Positions 16,560 to 25,383 are shown, numbered from the stretch's first letter. The stretch: DNA of 52,648 nt from Candidatus Pullichristensenella avicola (GCA_018711655.1 DVIA01000025.1:1-52648); one strand, 5' to 3'. The notes: generated from the letters alone by a model not told the origin. Numbers and translations are program-made.

Positions 16560-17305
16560 CAGAAGTTCACCACCTGCGCGAAGTCCTCAGCCTTGAGGGA
16601 AGCGCCGCCGATGAGGCCGCCGTCGATCTCCGGCTGCGCCATCAGGCCCTTGACGTTGGAGCCCTTCATGCTGCCGCCGTACTGGATGCGCACCTTCTGC
16701 GCCACTTCGTCGCCGTACACCTCGGCGATGGCCTTGCGGATGACGCCGATGGTCTCGTTGGCCTGTTCGTCGGTGGCGGTCAGGCCCGTGCCGATGGCCC
16801 ACACCGGCTCATAGGCGATGACTACATGGTCAAGTTCCTCGGCGGTGAGGCCCTTGAGCGCCATCTTCGTCTGATAGGCGACGATGATGTCGGTATAGCC
16901 GTCCACGCGCTCGTCCTTCATTTCGCCCACGCAGATGATGGCGGTGAGGCCGGCCTTGACGGCGGCGGTGGCGCGCAGGTTGACGGTCTTGTCGGTCTCG
17001 CCGAAGTACTGGCGGCGCTCGGAATGGCCGACGATGACGTATTCGCAGCCCACGGCCTTGAGCATATCGGCGGACAGTTCGCCGGTGTAGGCGCCCTTCT
17101 CGGCAAAGTGCACGTTCTGCGCGCCCAGTTTGATGTTGGTGCCCTTGATGACCTCAGCCACGGCGGGGAGGCACACGGCGGTGGGGCAGACCACCACGTC
17201 GCACTTGGCGTCCTTGACCAGCGGGATCAGGCCCTTGACCAATTCCACGGCCTCGGCGGGGGTCTTGTTCATCTTCCAGTTGCCGGCGATGATGGGTTTA
17301 CGCAT
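16559..17305 (-). CDS. tpiA: Triosephosphate isomerase
   Basis: The enzyme interconverts dihydroxyacetone phosphate and glyceraldehyde-3-phosphate. It has 248 residues. N-terminal AGNWKMNKT has substrate Lys11. The electrophile is His94 in [13 protein letters not shown], and the catalytic base is Glu166 in [11 protein letters not shown]. The phosphate-binding RIQYGGS and IGGASL segments are intact. The ATG at 17305 has TAGGAGG. It follows the 129-residue membrane protein gene by 29 bp and couples to gpmI at its 3' end. Confidence 0.98.
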   Translation of the reverse strand: MRKPIIAGNWKMNKTPAEAVELVKGLIPLVKDAKCDVVVCPTAVCLPAVAEVIKGTNIKLGAQNVHFAEKGAYTGELSADMLKAVGCEYVIVGHSERRQYFGETDKTVNLRATAAVKAGLTAIICVGEMKDERVDGYTDIIVAYQTKMALKGLTAEELDHVVIAYEPVWAIGTGLTATDEQANETIGVIRKAIAEVYGDEVAQKVRIQYGGSMKGSNVKGLMAQPEIDGGLIGGASLKAEDFAQVVNF

Positions 17306-17334
17306 GGTTTTGTCCTCCTAAGTTCTCGGTAGAT

Positions 17335-17724
17335 TTATGGCTCGCTTACCGGGACGACCCGGTAGAGACGACAGCGTTGTATGATCAGGCAGCAGAGCAG
17401 CCAGATCAGCAGCATGGCCGCAAAGCCGGCGGCGATCAGCCCCAGCCCCTTGAGAAGGTTGGGCAAACTCGTCCAGCCCCCCTCCGGAGCCATGCGCAGG
17501 ATGAAAAACAGGCAGACGATAAGCGGCACGGCCGGGATTGGCCCGGAAAGCCAGCGCCCCAGGCCCCGATCGAACTCCACGCGCAATTTTTGCCCGCATG
17601 CGGGACAGGCGACCACCCGTTCGTCGCGGAAGGTCAGCATGCGCTTTAAGAGCGTTCTGTAATCCAGGGGATGTTCACAGGCCAAGGCTGTCTCCTCCTG
17701 TCTGCGCGCCTGTACACGCTCCAT
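17335..17724 (-). CDS. Small membrane protein with zinc-ribbon-like N-terminus
   Basis: The 129-residue protein has no family I can name. The N-terminal half (1-55) is soluble and has CEHPLDYRTLLKRMLTF then VACPACGQKLRVEF, so Cys16/His18 plus CxxC (about 40-43) could bind one zinc. Two hydrophobic helices follow (about 64-79 and 94-117), with a basic end. The ATG at 17724 has a strong CGGAGGGG site. Spacing to pgk (57 bp) and tpiA (29 bp) places it inside the glycolytic operon. Its position is odd because gap, often found here, is absent. The layout resembles CXXC-type membrane proteins of Bacillota, but the match is weak. Confidence 0.75.
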   Translation of the reverse strand: MERVQARRQEETALACEHPLDYRTLLKRMLTFRDERVVACPACGQKLRVEFDRGLGRWLSGPIPAVPLIVCLFFILRMAPEGGWTSLPNLLKGLGLIAAGFAAMLLIWLLCCLIIQRCRLYRVVPVSEP

Positions 17725-17781
17725 GGCGACCCCTCCGAAGCCGGGGGGATCGCCATGCGGGGGTTGTGTATAGCGGGTCGC

Positions 17782-18972
17782 TTACTTGTCGTTGAGCGCC
17801 GCGACGCCGGGCAGGGTCTTGCCCTCGAGGAACTCAAGGGAGGCGCCGCCGCCGGTGGAGATGTGGCTCATCTTGCCGGCCAGGCCCATCTGGGTGACAG
17901 CCGCCGCGCTGTCGCCGCCGCCAATGATGGTGGTGGCGTCCGATTCGGCCATGGCCGTGGCGATGGCCAGCGTGCCCTTGGCGAAATTCGGCATTTCGAA
18001 CACGCCCATGGGGCCGTTCCAGACCACCGTCTTGGCGGCCTTGATCTCCTTGGAGAACAGTTCAACCGTCTTGGGGCCGATGTCCAGGCCTTCCCAGCCC
18101 TCGGGGATCTTGCCGGACTCGCAGACCATCTGCTCGGTGTCGTTGTTAAACTCCTTGCCGCAGACGTTGTCGATGGGCAGAAGCAGCTTGACGCCCTTGG
18201 CCTTGGCCTTGTCAAGCAGTTCCAGCGCGAGAGAGAGGCGCTCGTCGTCGCAAAGGGAATTGCCGATCTCGCCGCCGGTGGCCTTCATAAAGGTGTAGGC
18301 CATGCCGCCGCCGATGAGCAGGGTATCGACCTTTTCGATGAGGTTGGTGATCACGCCGATCTTGTCCTTGACCTTGGCGCCGCCGAGGATGGCCACGAAG
18401 GGGCGCTCCGGGTTGGTGACGGCCTTGCCCAGGAAGTTCAGTTCCTTGCCAATCAGGAAGCCGGCCACGGCGGGCAGGTACTGGGCCACGCCTGCGGTGG
18501 AGGCGTGCGCGCGGTGCACGGTGCCAAAGGCGTCGGAGACGTAGATGTCGGCCATGGAGGCAAGCTCCTTGGCGAAAGCCGGGTCGTTTTTCTCTTCTTC
18601 GGCGTGGAAGCGGACGTTCTCCAGCAGCACGGCCTGGCCGGGCTTGACTTCGGCGGCCAGCTTCTTGGCGTCGGGGCCGATGACGTCCTTGGCAAGCTTG
18701 ACTTCAAACCCCAGCTTTTCCGAGAGGCGCTTGGCCACCGGCGCGAGGGAATACTTCATGTTGAACTCGCCCTTGGGGCGGCCCAGATGCGAGCACAGAA
18801 CGACGGCCGCGTTGTGCTCAAGCAGGTACTGGATCGTCGGAAGCGCGGCGTTGATGCGCGTTTCGTCGGTGATGTTCTTGTTCTCGTCCAGGGGCACGTT
18901 GAAGTCGCAGCGGACCAGAACTTTCTTGCCGGAAACGTCGATGTCTTCGATCGTCTTTTTGTTGAAGCTCAT
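17782..18972 (-). CDS. pgk: Phosphoglycerate kinase
   Basis: The enzyme transfers phosphate between 1,3-bisphosphoglycerate and ADP (glycolytic ATP formation). The 396-residue length is standard. Family marks are [13 protein letters not shown] (about 19-31), SHLGRPKG (about 61-68), the LLENVRFH segment, [14 protein letters not shown], the hinge [11 protein letters not shown] and C-terminal [11 protein letters not shown] and [13 protein letters not shown]. The ATG at 18972 (GGAGGAG upstream) gives the family start [18 protein letters not shown]. Ten upstream in-frame codons cover the ribosome site. It is first in the operon with the small membrane protein, tpiA and gpmI. gap and eno are not in the window. 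Confidence 0.98.
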   Translation of the reverse strand: MSFNKKTIEDIDVSGKKVLVRCDFNVPLDENKNITDETRINAALPTIQYLLEHNAAVVLCSHLGRPKGEFNMKYSLAPVAKRLSEKLGFEVKLAKDVIGPDAKKLAAEVKPGQAVLLENVRFHAEEEKNDPAFAKELASMADIYVSDAFGTVHRAHASTAGVAQYLPAVAGFLIGKELNFLGKAVTNPERPFVAILGGAKVKDKIGVITNLIEKVDTLLIGGGMAYTFMKATGGEIGNSLCDDERLSLALELLDKAKAKGVKLLLPIDNVCGKEFNNDTEQMVCESGKIPEGWEGLDIGPKTVELFSKEIKAAKTVVWNGPMGVFEMPNFAKGTLAIATAMAESDATTIIGGGDSAAAVTQMGLAGKMSHISTGGGASLEFLEGKTLPGVAALNDK

Positions 18973-19014
18973 GGAAAAATCTCCTCCTTCTTTGATTTCC
19001 AAGGTTACAGGCTT

Positions 19015-19023
19015 ATTTTACCA
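19015..19023 (-). promoter_or_regulatory. Probable promoter of the pgk operon
   Basis: On the minus strand there is an extended -10 of the form TG-G-TAAAAT. The -35 region is poor, which fits an extended -10 promoter. It lies about 43 bp upstream of the pgk ATG. Confidence 0.5.
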
Positions 19024-19138
19024 CATTTGCGGTAGGATTAAAAGTGAATTTTCCGCGATATCTCGCCTTTTTTCGTCGGGAAAAGCGGCGCACGCATGCA
19101 AAACGAAACACGAATTGGCGGACGAATTAACCTTTGCG

Positions 19139-19147
19139 TGGTATAAT
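19139..19147 (+). promoter_or_regulatory. Extended -10 promoter of the ecf-truA operon
   Basis: TG-G-TATAAT (19139-19147) has a consensus -10 and the extended TGn motif, with no clear -35. It lies 27 bp upstream of the ecfA1 GTG and drives away from the pgk operon. Confidence 0.65.
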
Positions 19148-19174
19148 GCCGCCGTCAAAGGGGGGAACAGCGCC

Positions 19175-20017
19175 GTGGGCGAGGCCATCATCGAGGCAAA
19201 GGACGTAGAATTTCGCTACGAGGGCGCGGAGGAGGACGCCGTCGCCGGCGTGAGCCTGCGGGTGGAGCGCGGCGAGTTCGTGGCCGTGCTCGGCCGCAAC
19301 GGCAGCGGCAAGTCCACCCTGGCCAAGCTGCTCAACGCCCTCAACATTCCCCAGAAGGGCGAAATCTGGGTGGACGGCATCGCCGCGCACGAGGAAAAGA
19401 ACAGCCTCGAAGTGCGCAAAAGGTGCGGCATGGTCTTTCAAAACCCGGACAACCAGATCGTCGCCACCGTGGTCGAGGAGGACTGCGCCTTCGGCCTGGA
19501 AAACCTCGGCGTGCCGCCGGAGGAAATCCGCAGCCGCGTGGACCGCGCCCTGCGCGATGTGGGCATGCAGGATTACGCCGAAGCCGCGCCGCACATGCTC
19601 TCCGGCGGGCAGAAGCAGCGCGTGGCCGTGGCCGGCGTTCTGGCCATGCGGCCGAAGATCATCGTCTTTGACGAATCCACCGCCATGCTTGACCCCTCGG
19701 GGCGGCGGGAAGTGTTTGCCCTGGCCGAGGAACTCAACCGGCGCGACGGCATCACCATCGTGTGGATCACCCACTTTATGGACGAGGCCCTGCGCGCGGG
19801 CCGCGTGGTGGTAATGGACGCGGGCAGGATCGCCCTGGAGGGCGCGCCGCGCGCGGTGTTTCAAAACCCGGAACAGATCCGCAAAATGGGCCTGGACGCG
19901 CCGCCCATGGCGCAACTGGCGGCGCAGCTGCGCGCGGAGGGGCTGCCCCTGCGCGCGGATATCATGACCGTGGAAGAAATGGCGGTGGAACTGTGTCGAT
20001 TGAAATCCGTGAACTGA
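19175..20017 (+). CDS. ecfA1: ECF transporter energy-coupling ATPase A1
   Basis: This is one of the two ATPases of the energy-coupling factor module that powers vitamin and metal S components. The 280-residue protein has Walker A LGRNGSGKSTLAK (about 39-51), the Q-loop MVFQNPDNQIVA (about 85-96), signature LSGGQKQRVA (about 144-153), Walker B KIIVFDESTAMLDP (about 162-175) and the H-loop WITHFMDEA. Serine in DEST replaces the usual proline after the catalytic Glu, as is common in EcfA1 proteins. The start is GTG 19175, after a GGGGGG site; homologue similarity begins with EAIIEAKDVEFRY. Twenty-five nucleotides of its end overlap ecfA2. Confidence 0.95.
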   Translation: MGEAIIEAKDVEFRYEGAEEDAVAGVSLRVERGEFVAVLGRNGSGKSTLAKLLNALNIPQKGEIWVDGIAAHEEKNSLEVRKRCGMVFQNPDNQIVATVVEEDCAFGLENLGVPPEEIRSRVDRALRDVGMQDYAEAAPHMLSGGQKQRVAVAGVLAMRPKIIVFDESTAMLDPSGRREVFALAEELNRRDGITIVWITHFMDEALRAGRVVVMDAGRIALEGAPRAVFQNPEQIRKMGLDAPPMAQLAAQLRAEGLPLRADIMTVEEMAVELCRLKSVN

Positions 20018-20841
20018 CGCATATCTACATGCCGGGAACGCCCTTTGAAACGCGCGCGCTGGACAATGTTTCCCTCACCATTCACGATGGCGATTTCGTG
20101 GGCGTCATCGGCCACACCGGCAGCGGCAAATCCACGCTCATCGCCCATCTGAACGCCCTGATCCGCCCGGAGGTCGGCCACGTCGTCGTCGGCGGCGTGG
20201 ACGTGGGCGAAAAGGGCCAGAGCCTGATCGAGATCCGCCGCGAAGTGGGGCTGGTGTTCCAATACCCCGAATACCAGCTTTTTGAAGAAACGGTGGAAAA
20301 AGACGTGGGCTTCGGCCCGCGAAACCTTGGCCTGGACGAAGAGGCCGTCAAAACGCGCGTGCGCGAGGCGCTTTCGCAGGTGGGCATGGGCGCGGACGCG
20401 CTGGACAAATCGCCGTTCGAGCTTTCCGGGGGACAGAAGCGGCGCGTGGCCATCGCCGGCGTTCTGGCCATGAAGCCGGGAACGCTGGTATTGGACGAAC
20501 CGACGGCGGGCCTCGATCCTGCCGGGCGCGAAGAACTGCTCGCCCTCATTCAGGGCATTCACAAAAGCGGCGTTACGGTGGTCATGGTCACGCATTCCAT
20601 GGACGACGCGGCGCGGCTGTGCAACCGCCTGATCGTTTTAAACCACGGCCGCGTCGCCTTCGACGCCGCCCCCGGCGAGGTCTTTCGCCACGCGGAGGAA
20701 CTGCGCCAAATGGGGCTGGACGTGCCCGAATGCGTCAAGCTGGTTCAGGCGCTCAAGGCGCGCGGCATGGACCTGGGCGACGGCCTGTACCGCATGGAGG
20801 ACGTGCGCGCCGCCATCGAAAGGAAGGTGGGGAAATGCTGA
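19993..20841 (+). CDS. ecfA2: ECF transporter energy-coupling ATPase A2
   Basis: This is the second ATPase of the ECF module, 282 residues. Walker A is IGHTGSGKSTLIAHLN (about 38-53), the Q-loop VFQYPEYQLFEETVEKDV (about 88-105), which is typical of EcfA2, then signature LSGGQKRRVAIAG, Walker B TLVLDEPTAGLDP and the H-loop MVTHSMDDA. The start is GTG 19993 inside the 3' end of ecfA1, preceded by GGTGGA. The overlap suggests translational coupling and balanced synthesis of the two ATPases. Its stop overlaps the ecfT start. Confidence 0.95.
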   Translation: MSIEIRELTHIYMPGTPFETRALDNVSLTIHDGDFVGVIGHTGSGKSTLIAHLNALIRPEVGHVVVGGVDVGEKGQSLIEIRREVGLVFQYPEYQLFEETVEKDVGFGPRNLGLDEEAVKTRVREALSQVGMGADALDKSPFELSGGQKRRVAIAGVLAMKPGTLVLDEPTAGLDPAGREELLALIQGIHKSGVTVVMVTHSMDDAARLCNRLIVLNHGRVAFDAAPGEVFRHAEELRQMGLDVPECVKLVQALKARGMDLGDGLYRMEDVRAAIERKVGKC

Positions 20842-21644
20842 AAAACATCACCATCGGCCAGTATTTTCCCGGCAATTCCTTCGTTCACCGCCTGGACCCG
20901 CGCACGAAGCTGCTCTGGACCGTGGGGCTGATCGTAGCGGTGTTCCTTTCGGGTGGGTTTGCGGGGTTTGCGGTCATCTTCGGCTATGTTCTGCTGGCGG
21001 CGCGCATGTCGAAGATCCATCCGCGCTTTCTCATTCGCGGGCTCAGGCCGGTGCTTTATATCGTGGCGTTCACGTTCCTGCTCAACATTTTTTTTCAGGG
21101 CGAAGGCGCGCCGCTGTTTTCCTGGAAGTTCATCACGGTGACGGATATGGGCCTTCGGCGCGCCGCCTTCCTCGCCGTGCGGCTGGTGCTGCTGATCACC
21201 GCCTCGCAGCTTCTGACGCTGACCACCTCGGCCATTTCCCTGACCGACGGCATGGAAAGCCTCATGCGCCCCCTGACGCGCCTGCGCTTTCCCGCCCATG
21301 AGATCGCCATGATGATGTCCATCGCCCTGCGCTTCATCCCCACGCTGATGGAAGAAGCGGACAAGATCATGAAGGCGCAGATGGCGCGCGGCGCGGATTT
21401 TGAATCCGGCAACCTCTTCCGCCGCGCGAAGGCGATGGTGCCGCTTTTGGTGCCGCTGTTTGTCAGCGCCTTTCGCCGCGCGGACGAACTGGCCATGGCC
21501 ATGGAGGCGCGCTGCTACCACGGCGGCGAGGGCCGCACGCGCCTGCGCCAGCTCCGCTACGGCAAAAACGACCTCTGCGCCGCCCTTTCGCTGCTTGCGC
21601 TTGTGGCCGTGATCGCGCTGTTCAACGCGCTGGGGGTGTTCTGA
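20835..21644 (+). CDS. ecfT: ECF transporter transmembrane coupling protein T
   Basis: The 269-residue membrane scaffold connects EcfA1/A2 to S components. It begins LKNITIGQYFPGNSFVHRLDPRTKLLW, split here as GQYFPGNSFVHRLDPR (about 8-23) then TKLLW, the family hallmark. It has five or so helices and the two coupling-helix motifs AQMARGADF (ARG) and MEARCYHGG (ARC instead of ARG). The ATG at 20835 overlaps the ecfA2 stop by 7 nt. No S component is encoded nearby, so this is a group II (shared) module serving S components elsewhere (family knowledge). Confidence 0.95.
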   Translation: MLKNITIGQYFPGNSFVHRLDPRTKLLWTVGLIVAVFLSGGFAGFAVIFGYVLLAARMSKIHPRFLIRGLRPVLYIVAFTFLLNIFFQGEGAPLFSWKFITVTDMGLRRAAFLAVRLVLLITASQLLTLTTSAISLTDGMESLMRPLTRLRFPAHEIAMMMSIALRFIPTLMEEADKIMKAQMARGADFESGNLFRRAKAMVPLLVPLFVSAFRRADELAMAMEARCYHGGEGRTRLRQLRYGKNDLCAALSLLALVAVIALFNALGVF

Positions 21645-22378
21645 TGCGAATCCTGCTCACCCTCGAATACGACGGCACGAATTACGCCGGCTGGCAGCGG
21701 CAGGAAAACGCCCTCGCCGTGCAGCAGGTGGCGGAGGAGGCCGTTTCCAAACTGGTGGGGAAAAAGACCGTGCTTTTCGGGGCCAGCCGCACCGACGCGG
21801 GCGTCCACGCCCTCGGCCAGCGCGCGCATTTCGACGCCGACAGCCGCATCCCCCCGGACAAGTACGCCTACGCCCTCAACACCATGCTGCCCCGCGATAT
21901 CCGCGTGCGGGAAAGCCGCGCCGTGCCGGATGCGTTTCACGCCCGCTTCAGCGCCGTGGGCAAGCGGTACCGCTACCAGATCTACGCCGCGCCGCACGCA
22001 GGGGCGCTCAACCGCAACACGCACGCCCACGTCATCTACCCCCTGGACGCGGAAAAGATGCGCGCGGAACTGCCCGCGCTTGTGGGCGAACACGACTTTG
22101 CCGCCTTCGCCGCCAGCGGCAGCGTGGTCAAGGACACGGTGCGCACAATCACCCGCGCAGAGCTTCTTGGCGGCGGCCCGGAATACGCGCTTTATATCGA
22201 GGGCACGGGCTTTTTGTACAATATGGTGCGCATCATTGCCGGCACGCTCATCGGCGTGGGCACGGGCAAGTTGGAGCCGGGCGCGTTTTCCCGCGCGCTC
22301 GCCTCAAAGAGCCGGCTCGACCTGGGCGTCACCGCCCCCGCGCACGGACTTACCCTGATGGAGGTTTACTACCGATGA
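21644..22378 (+). CDS. truA: tRNA pseudouridine(38-40) synthase
   Basis: The enzyme converts uridines 38-40 of the tRNA anticodon arm to pseudouridine. The 244-residue protein has the N-terminal LTLEYDGTNYAGWQRQ (about 5-20), catalytic Asp51 in GASRTDAGVHALGQ, the FHARFSAVGKRYRY segment and C-terminal GTGFLYNMVRIIAGTL. The ATG overlaps the ecfT stop (TGATG). truA after ecfT is a common order in Bacillota, consistent with one operon starting at ecfA1. Its own stop overlaps the next start. Confidence 0.97.
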   Translation: MRILLTLEYDGTNYAGWQRQENALAVQQVAEEAVSKLVGKKTVLFGASRTDAGVHALGQRAHFDADSRIPPDKYAYALNTMLPRDIRVRESRAVPDAFHARFSAVGKRYRYQIYAAPHAGALNRNTHAHVIYPLDAEKMRAELPALVGEHDFAAFAASGSVVKDTVRTITRAELLGGGPEYALYIEGTGFLYNMVRIIAGTLIGVGTGKLEPGAFSRALASKSRLDLGVTAPAHGLTLMEVYYR

Positions 22379-23058
22379 AGGCCATTATCTTCGACTTTAA
22401 CGGCACGATGTTCATGGATACCGACAAGCAGCGCCTGGCCTGGGACGGCTTTTTCCGGCGCGAGATCGGCCACGGCCTGACGCAGCAGGAGTTTCTTACC
22501 TACGCCTGCGGCCCGGGCAACAGCGAGATCATGCGCCGCTTTTGCAGGCGGCCCCTCAGCGACGAGGACATCCGGGTGCTTACCGAGGAAAAAGAGAGCA
22601 TCTACCGCCGCCTGTGCGCCGAAGATGTGGAGAATTTCCACCTCGTTCGCGGCCTGCCGGAAATGCTCGACCGCCTCAAGGCGGCGGGCGTGCCCATGGC
22701 CATCGCCACCGGCGCGGGCAAGAGCAATATGGATTTCTACTTTGCCTCCTTTCATTTGAAGAACTGGTTTGGGTACGACCGCGTCGTTTACGACGATGGA
22801 ACCCTGCCCGGCAAGCCCGATCCCGAGGGCTACCTGCGCGCCAGCGCCTGTTTGGGCGTGCCGCCGCAGGAGTGCGTGGTGGTGGAGGACTCCTTTGCCG
22901 GCCTCGAGTCGGCGCGCCGCTTCGGCGCGGGTAGGATCGTCGCCATCGCCACCTCCAACCCCAGATCGGCGCTGGAAGCCCTGCCCGGCGTGGACGTGGT
23001 GGTGGACGATTTTACCGATTTTGACGCGGTCTGCGGAACGATCGTGCCGCGCGCGTGA
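22375..23058 (+). CDS. HAD family hydrolase (phosphoglucomutase/phosphatase-like)
   Basis: This is a 227-residue subclass IA HAD protein with a helical cap (about 15-80). Motif I is IIFDFNGTMFMDT, so the second Asp of the usual DxD is Asn9. Motif II is AIATGAGKS (about 107-115), motif III the lysine in GKPDPEGYL (about 143-151) and motif IV VVVEDSFAGLESA (about 164-176). Replacement of the second Asp, normally the general acid, occurs in some subfamilies and may alter or slow hydrolysis. The substrate is unknown. The ATG overlaps the truA stop (ATGA), so it is the last gene of the ecf-truA operon. A hairpin follows at 23063-23081. Confidence 0.88.
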   Translation: MKAIIFDFNGTMFMDTDKQRLAWDGFFRREIGHGLTQQEFLTYACGPGNSEIMRRFCRRPLSDEDIRVLTEEKESIYRRLCAEDVENFHLVRGLPEMLDRLKAAGVPMAIATGAGKSNMDFYFASFHLKNWFGYDRVVYDDGTLPGKPDPEGYLRASACLGVPPQECVVVEDSFAGLESARRFGAGRIVAIATSNPRSALEALPGVDVVVDDFTDFDAVCGTIVPRA

Positions 23059-23062
23059 ACCG

Positions 23063-23087
23063 GACGCCGCCGCGCGGCGTCTATAAT
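23063..23087 (+). promoter_or_regulatory. Palindrome abutting a -10 box upstream of the ABC exporter
   Basis: GACGCCGC-CGC-GCGGCGTC (23063-23081) is a perfect inverted repeat. TATAAT follows immediately (23082-23087), and the exporter operon starts at 23116. There is no good -35; the palindrome occupies the spacer. It could be an operator, or the terminator stem of the preceding operon. Confidence 0.5.
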
Positions 23088-23115
23088 ACAGATATGCAAA
23101 ACGGGGAGGATGCCT

Positions 23116-23880
23116 ATGCTTGCGCACGACCGGAGGCACGCCTTCGGGCCATGGGTGTTCGCGGCCGCGGCCGCGTACTTTCTTCTGCATCTTTACAACA
23201 TACTTTATATGCTCGGCGAAATGGAAAACCCCGCCATCCTCGTGTGGCGCTTTTCCGCGTCCATGGGCCTGGTGCCGGACGCGCTGCCGCTGGTAGCGGC
23301 GCTGCCCGCGGCGGCGGTTTTCGCCGCGGACTGGAACAGCGGCTTTGCCGTGCCCGCCGTTTTGCGCGCCGGCCGGCGGCGCTACCTGCGCTCAAAGATC
23401 GCCGCCGCCTGCCTGGGCGGCGGGCTGGCGCCGCTTCTGGGGCGGCTGGCGTTCGTCGTGCTTTTGCACATCCTCTACCGGGGCGACGTGGCCGTGGCCG
23501 CGGAGATGTTCGGCCCTGAAGGCGCCATGGGCATGGCCTTTACCGGGCCGGCCGGCTATGTCGGCTACTTTGCCGGCGCGCTGCTTGTGCAGTTTGCGGC
23601 CGGGGCGTTCTGGGCGCTGGCGGCGCTGGCGTTTTCGGCGTATGTGCCCAACGTATTGTGGACGGTGTGCCTGCCGCTGATCCTCTACCGCCTGTTCCTG
23701 GAACTCAACGCCTGGACGGATCTGCCCATGTGGCTGAACCTTGCCCTTTTGCAGGACAGCGAGACCGGGCTGAGCTTCTGGCCGGGGCTTCTGGCGGCGG
23801 CGGGTATTTTCGGCGCGCTGTCGGTGGCGGCGGCGCTTCTGTTCCGCCATCGGGCGCAAAGGAGGCTGACGTATGCGTAA
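23116..23880 (+). CDS. Putative ABC exporter membrane subunit 1
   Basis: The 254-residue protein has about six hydrophobic helices, starting at about 11-33 and ending near 228-246. No sequence family is recognisable beyond a general ABC-2-type permease look. It is assigned to an exporter because the next two genes overlap it and include an ATPase. The ATG at 23116 is 6 nt after GGGGAGGA. The ATG at 23110 overlaps that site and is rejected. The end is basic (RHRAQRRL). It overlaps the next gene by 8 nt. The substrate is unknown. Confidence 0.72.
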   Translation: MLAHDRRHAFGPWVFAAAAAYFLLHLYNILYMLGEMENPAILVWRFSASMGLVPDALPLVAALPAAAVFAADWNSGFAVPAVLRAGRRRYLRSKIAAACLGGGLAPLLGRLAFVVLLHILYRGDVAVAAEMFGPEGAMGMAFTGPAGYVGYFAGALLVQFAAGAFWALAALAFSAYVPNVLWTVCLPLILYRLFLELNAWTDLPMWLNLALLQDSETGLSFWPGLLAAAGIFGALSVAAALLFRHRAQRRLTYA

Positions 23881-24712
23881 CAAAGCCCTGGCGTGCCTGC
23901 GCTACAACCTGAAAAAGCTGCTTTCTTCGCCGGTGACGTACCTGGTGATCGTGCTTACGGTGCTGTTTGTGGACCGGGAGATCATGCCCATTCGCAACTA
24001 CCTGCGCGACAGCGGCGACCTCGTCAGCTGGCCCGGCCTTCTGACCTATCTTCTGGACTACGCGCCGCTGACGCTTCTGATGGGCCTGGCGGTGATCGCG
24101 CTGCTTTCGCGGCTGCCCATGACCGACGAGGCGCAGGTGTACATCATGGTGCGCAGCGGGCGCAGAAGCTGGGCCCTGGCGCAGGTGGGCATGATCTTTG
24201 TGGTGGTCGTGGCCTATATGCTGCTGGTGGCGCTGTCGGCGCTTTTGTGGATATCGCCGCATGTGGACTGGTCGGGCGGCTGGTCGGACGGGATTTACGC
24301 CTTCGTTGAAGGCGGCGCTTATGAAACCTACGACAGCCTGCTTTCCTACGATCCATGGGTGATGCGCGCCTATTCGCCCTGGAGCGCGGCGCTGATCGGG
24401 CTTTCGCTGCACGCGTTGGCCTATGGGTTTGTGGCGCTGCTGGCGTATGTGGGCAATGTGCTCGTCGGCCGGCGCGGCGGCGTGCTGCTGGGCGTTTTGC
24501 CGTTGGCGGCAGACGCGCTGATGACCGATTTCTACGGCGGCTTTTACAACCACTTTTCGCCCGTGACGCTCAGCCGCGTGACCATGCTGGACTATGGCGA
24601 CGGCGCGGGCCAGCCGCCGGTGTGGTATGCGTTTGTCGTTCTGGCGGCGCTGTGCGCCCTCTTTGCGTACCTTTCGGTGCGCCTGAGCATGAAAAAGGAG
24701 ATTCGCTTATGA
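23873..24712 (+). CDS. Putative ABC exporter membrane subunit 2
   Basis: The 279-residue membrane protein has helices at about 21-36, 60-85, 100-125, 162-195, 200-215 and 245-270. An external loop of about 45 residues is rich in Trp/Tyr/Asp (VDWSGGWSDG, YDSLLSYDPW). It begins MRNKALACLRYNLKKLLSSP, the amphipathic N-terminus usual in ABC-2 permeases. It is not obviously similar to subunit 1. The ATG at 23873, with GGAGG upstream, lies inside the end of subunit 1, and its TGA overlaps the ATPase ATG. Three overlapping genes imply one complex. Confidence 0.75.
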   Translation: MRNKALACLRYNLKKLLSSPVTYLVIVLTVLFVDREIMPIRNYLRDSGDLVSWPGLLTYLLDYAPLTLLMGLAVIALLSRLPMTDEAQVYIMVRSGRRSWALAQVGMIFVVVVAYMLLVALSALLWISPHVDWSGGWSDGIYAFVEGGAYETYDSLLSYDPWVMRAYSPWSAALIGLSLHALAYGFVALLAYVGNVLVGRRGGVLLGVLPLAADALMTDFYGGFYNHFSPVTLSRVTMLDYGDGAGQPPVWYAFVVLAALCALFAYLSVRLSMKKEIRL

Positions 24713-25341
24713 TCGAACTGAAAAAGGTAAGCAAGACATATGCCGGACAGAAGGTGCTCGATGAGATCACGGTGCTTTTGGAGCGCGGCCGCGTGCATGG
24801 CTTCGTGGGCCGCAACGGTTCTGGCAAAACGGTGCTGATGAAGTGCGTCGCGGGTCTCCTGCGTCCGGATTCGGGCGAGGTGTATGTGGACGGCCGCCGC
24901 ATCGGCACGGAACTGGAAACGCCGCCGGACATGGGCGCCATCATCGAGGTGCCCGGCTTTTTGCCCAACGCCAGCGGCTACAAAAACCTCAAATACCTGG
25001 CCGATATTTCCGGCCGCGCCGGCGATAAGCAGATCCGCGCCGCGATGAAGGCGTGCGGCCTGGATCCCGACAGCCGCAAGTGGGTGTCCAAATACAGCCT
25101 GGGCATGCGCCAGCGCCTCGGCATCGCCCAGGCGATCATGGAGGACCCCTCGCTTTTGATCCTCGACGAGCCGATGAACGGCCTGGACGACACCGGCGCG
25201 CTCGAAGCCCGTCGCCTGCTGACCGACCTGAAGGAAAAGGGCAAGACCATCCTTCTGGCCAGCCACAACCCCCTGGACATCGACGCCCTGTGCGACGCGG
25301 TCTACGAAATGAACGCCGGCAAAATCACGCGCGTGCGCTGA
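24709..25341 (+). CDS. ABC transporter ATP-binding protein
   Basis: This 210-residue ATPase is of the ABC-2 exporter class (similar in layout to bacteriocin/antibiotic exporter ATPases). Walker A is VGRNGSGKTVLMK (about 34-46), the signature is degenerate as YSLGMRQRLGIAQA (about 125-138, LSGGQ replaced by LGMRQ, usual in this class), Walker B is LLILDEPMNGLDD (about 146-158) and the H-loop LLASHNPLDI. It lacks the extra C-terminal domain found in longer members. The ATG at 24709 overlaps the preceding stop. A terminator at 25384-25416 ends the operon. Confidence 0.93.
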   Translation: MIELKKVSKTYAGQKVLDEITVLLERGRVHGFVGRNGSGKTVLMKCVAGLLRPDSGEVYVDGRRIGTELETPPDMGAIIEVPGFLPNASGYKNLKYLADISGRAGDKQIRAAMKACGLDPDSRKWVSKYSLGMRQRLGIAQAIMEDPSLLILDEPMNGLDDTGALEARRLLTDLKEKGKTILLASHNPLDIDALCDAVYEMNAGKITRVR

Positions 25342-25383
25342 GCGCGCGCCCCGGCCCGGCGCGTGTGAAAACCGCATGTAAAA

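Noticed and set aside
14208..16814. 868-codon plus-strand frame through the 81-bp repeat and gpmI, suggesting a repeat protein
   Set aside because: Most of it is antisense to gpmI. The repeat is open in several frames equally, and no ribosome site precedes any start.
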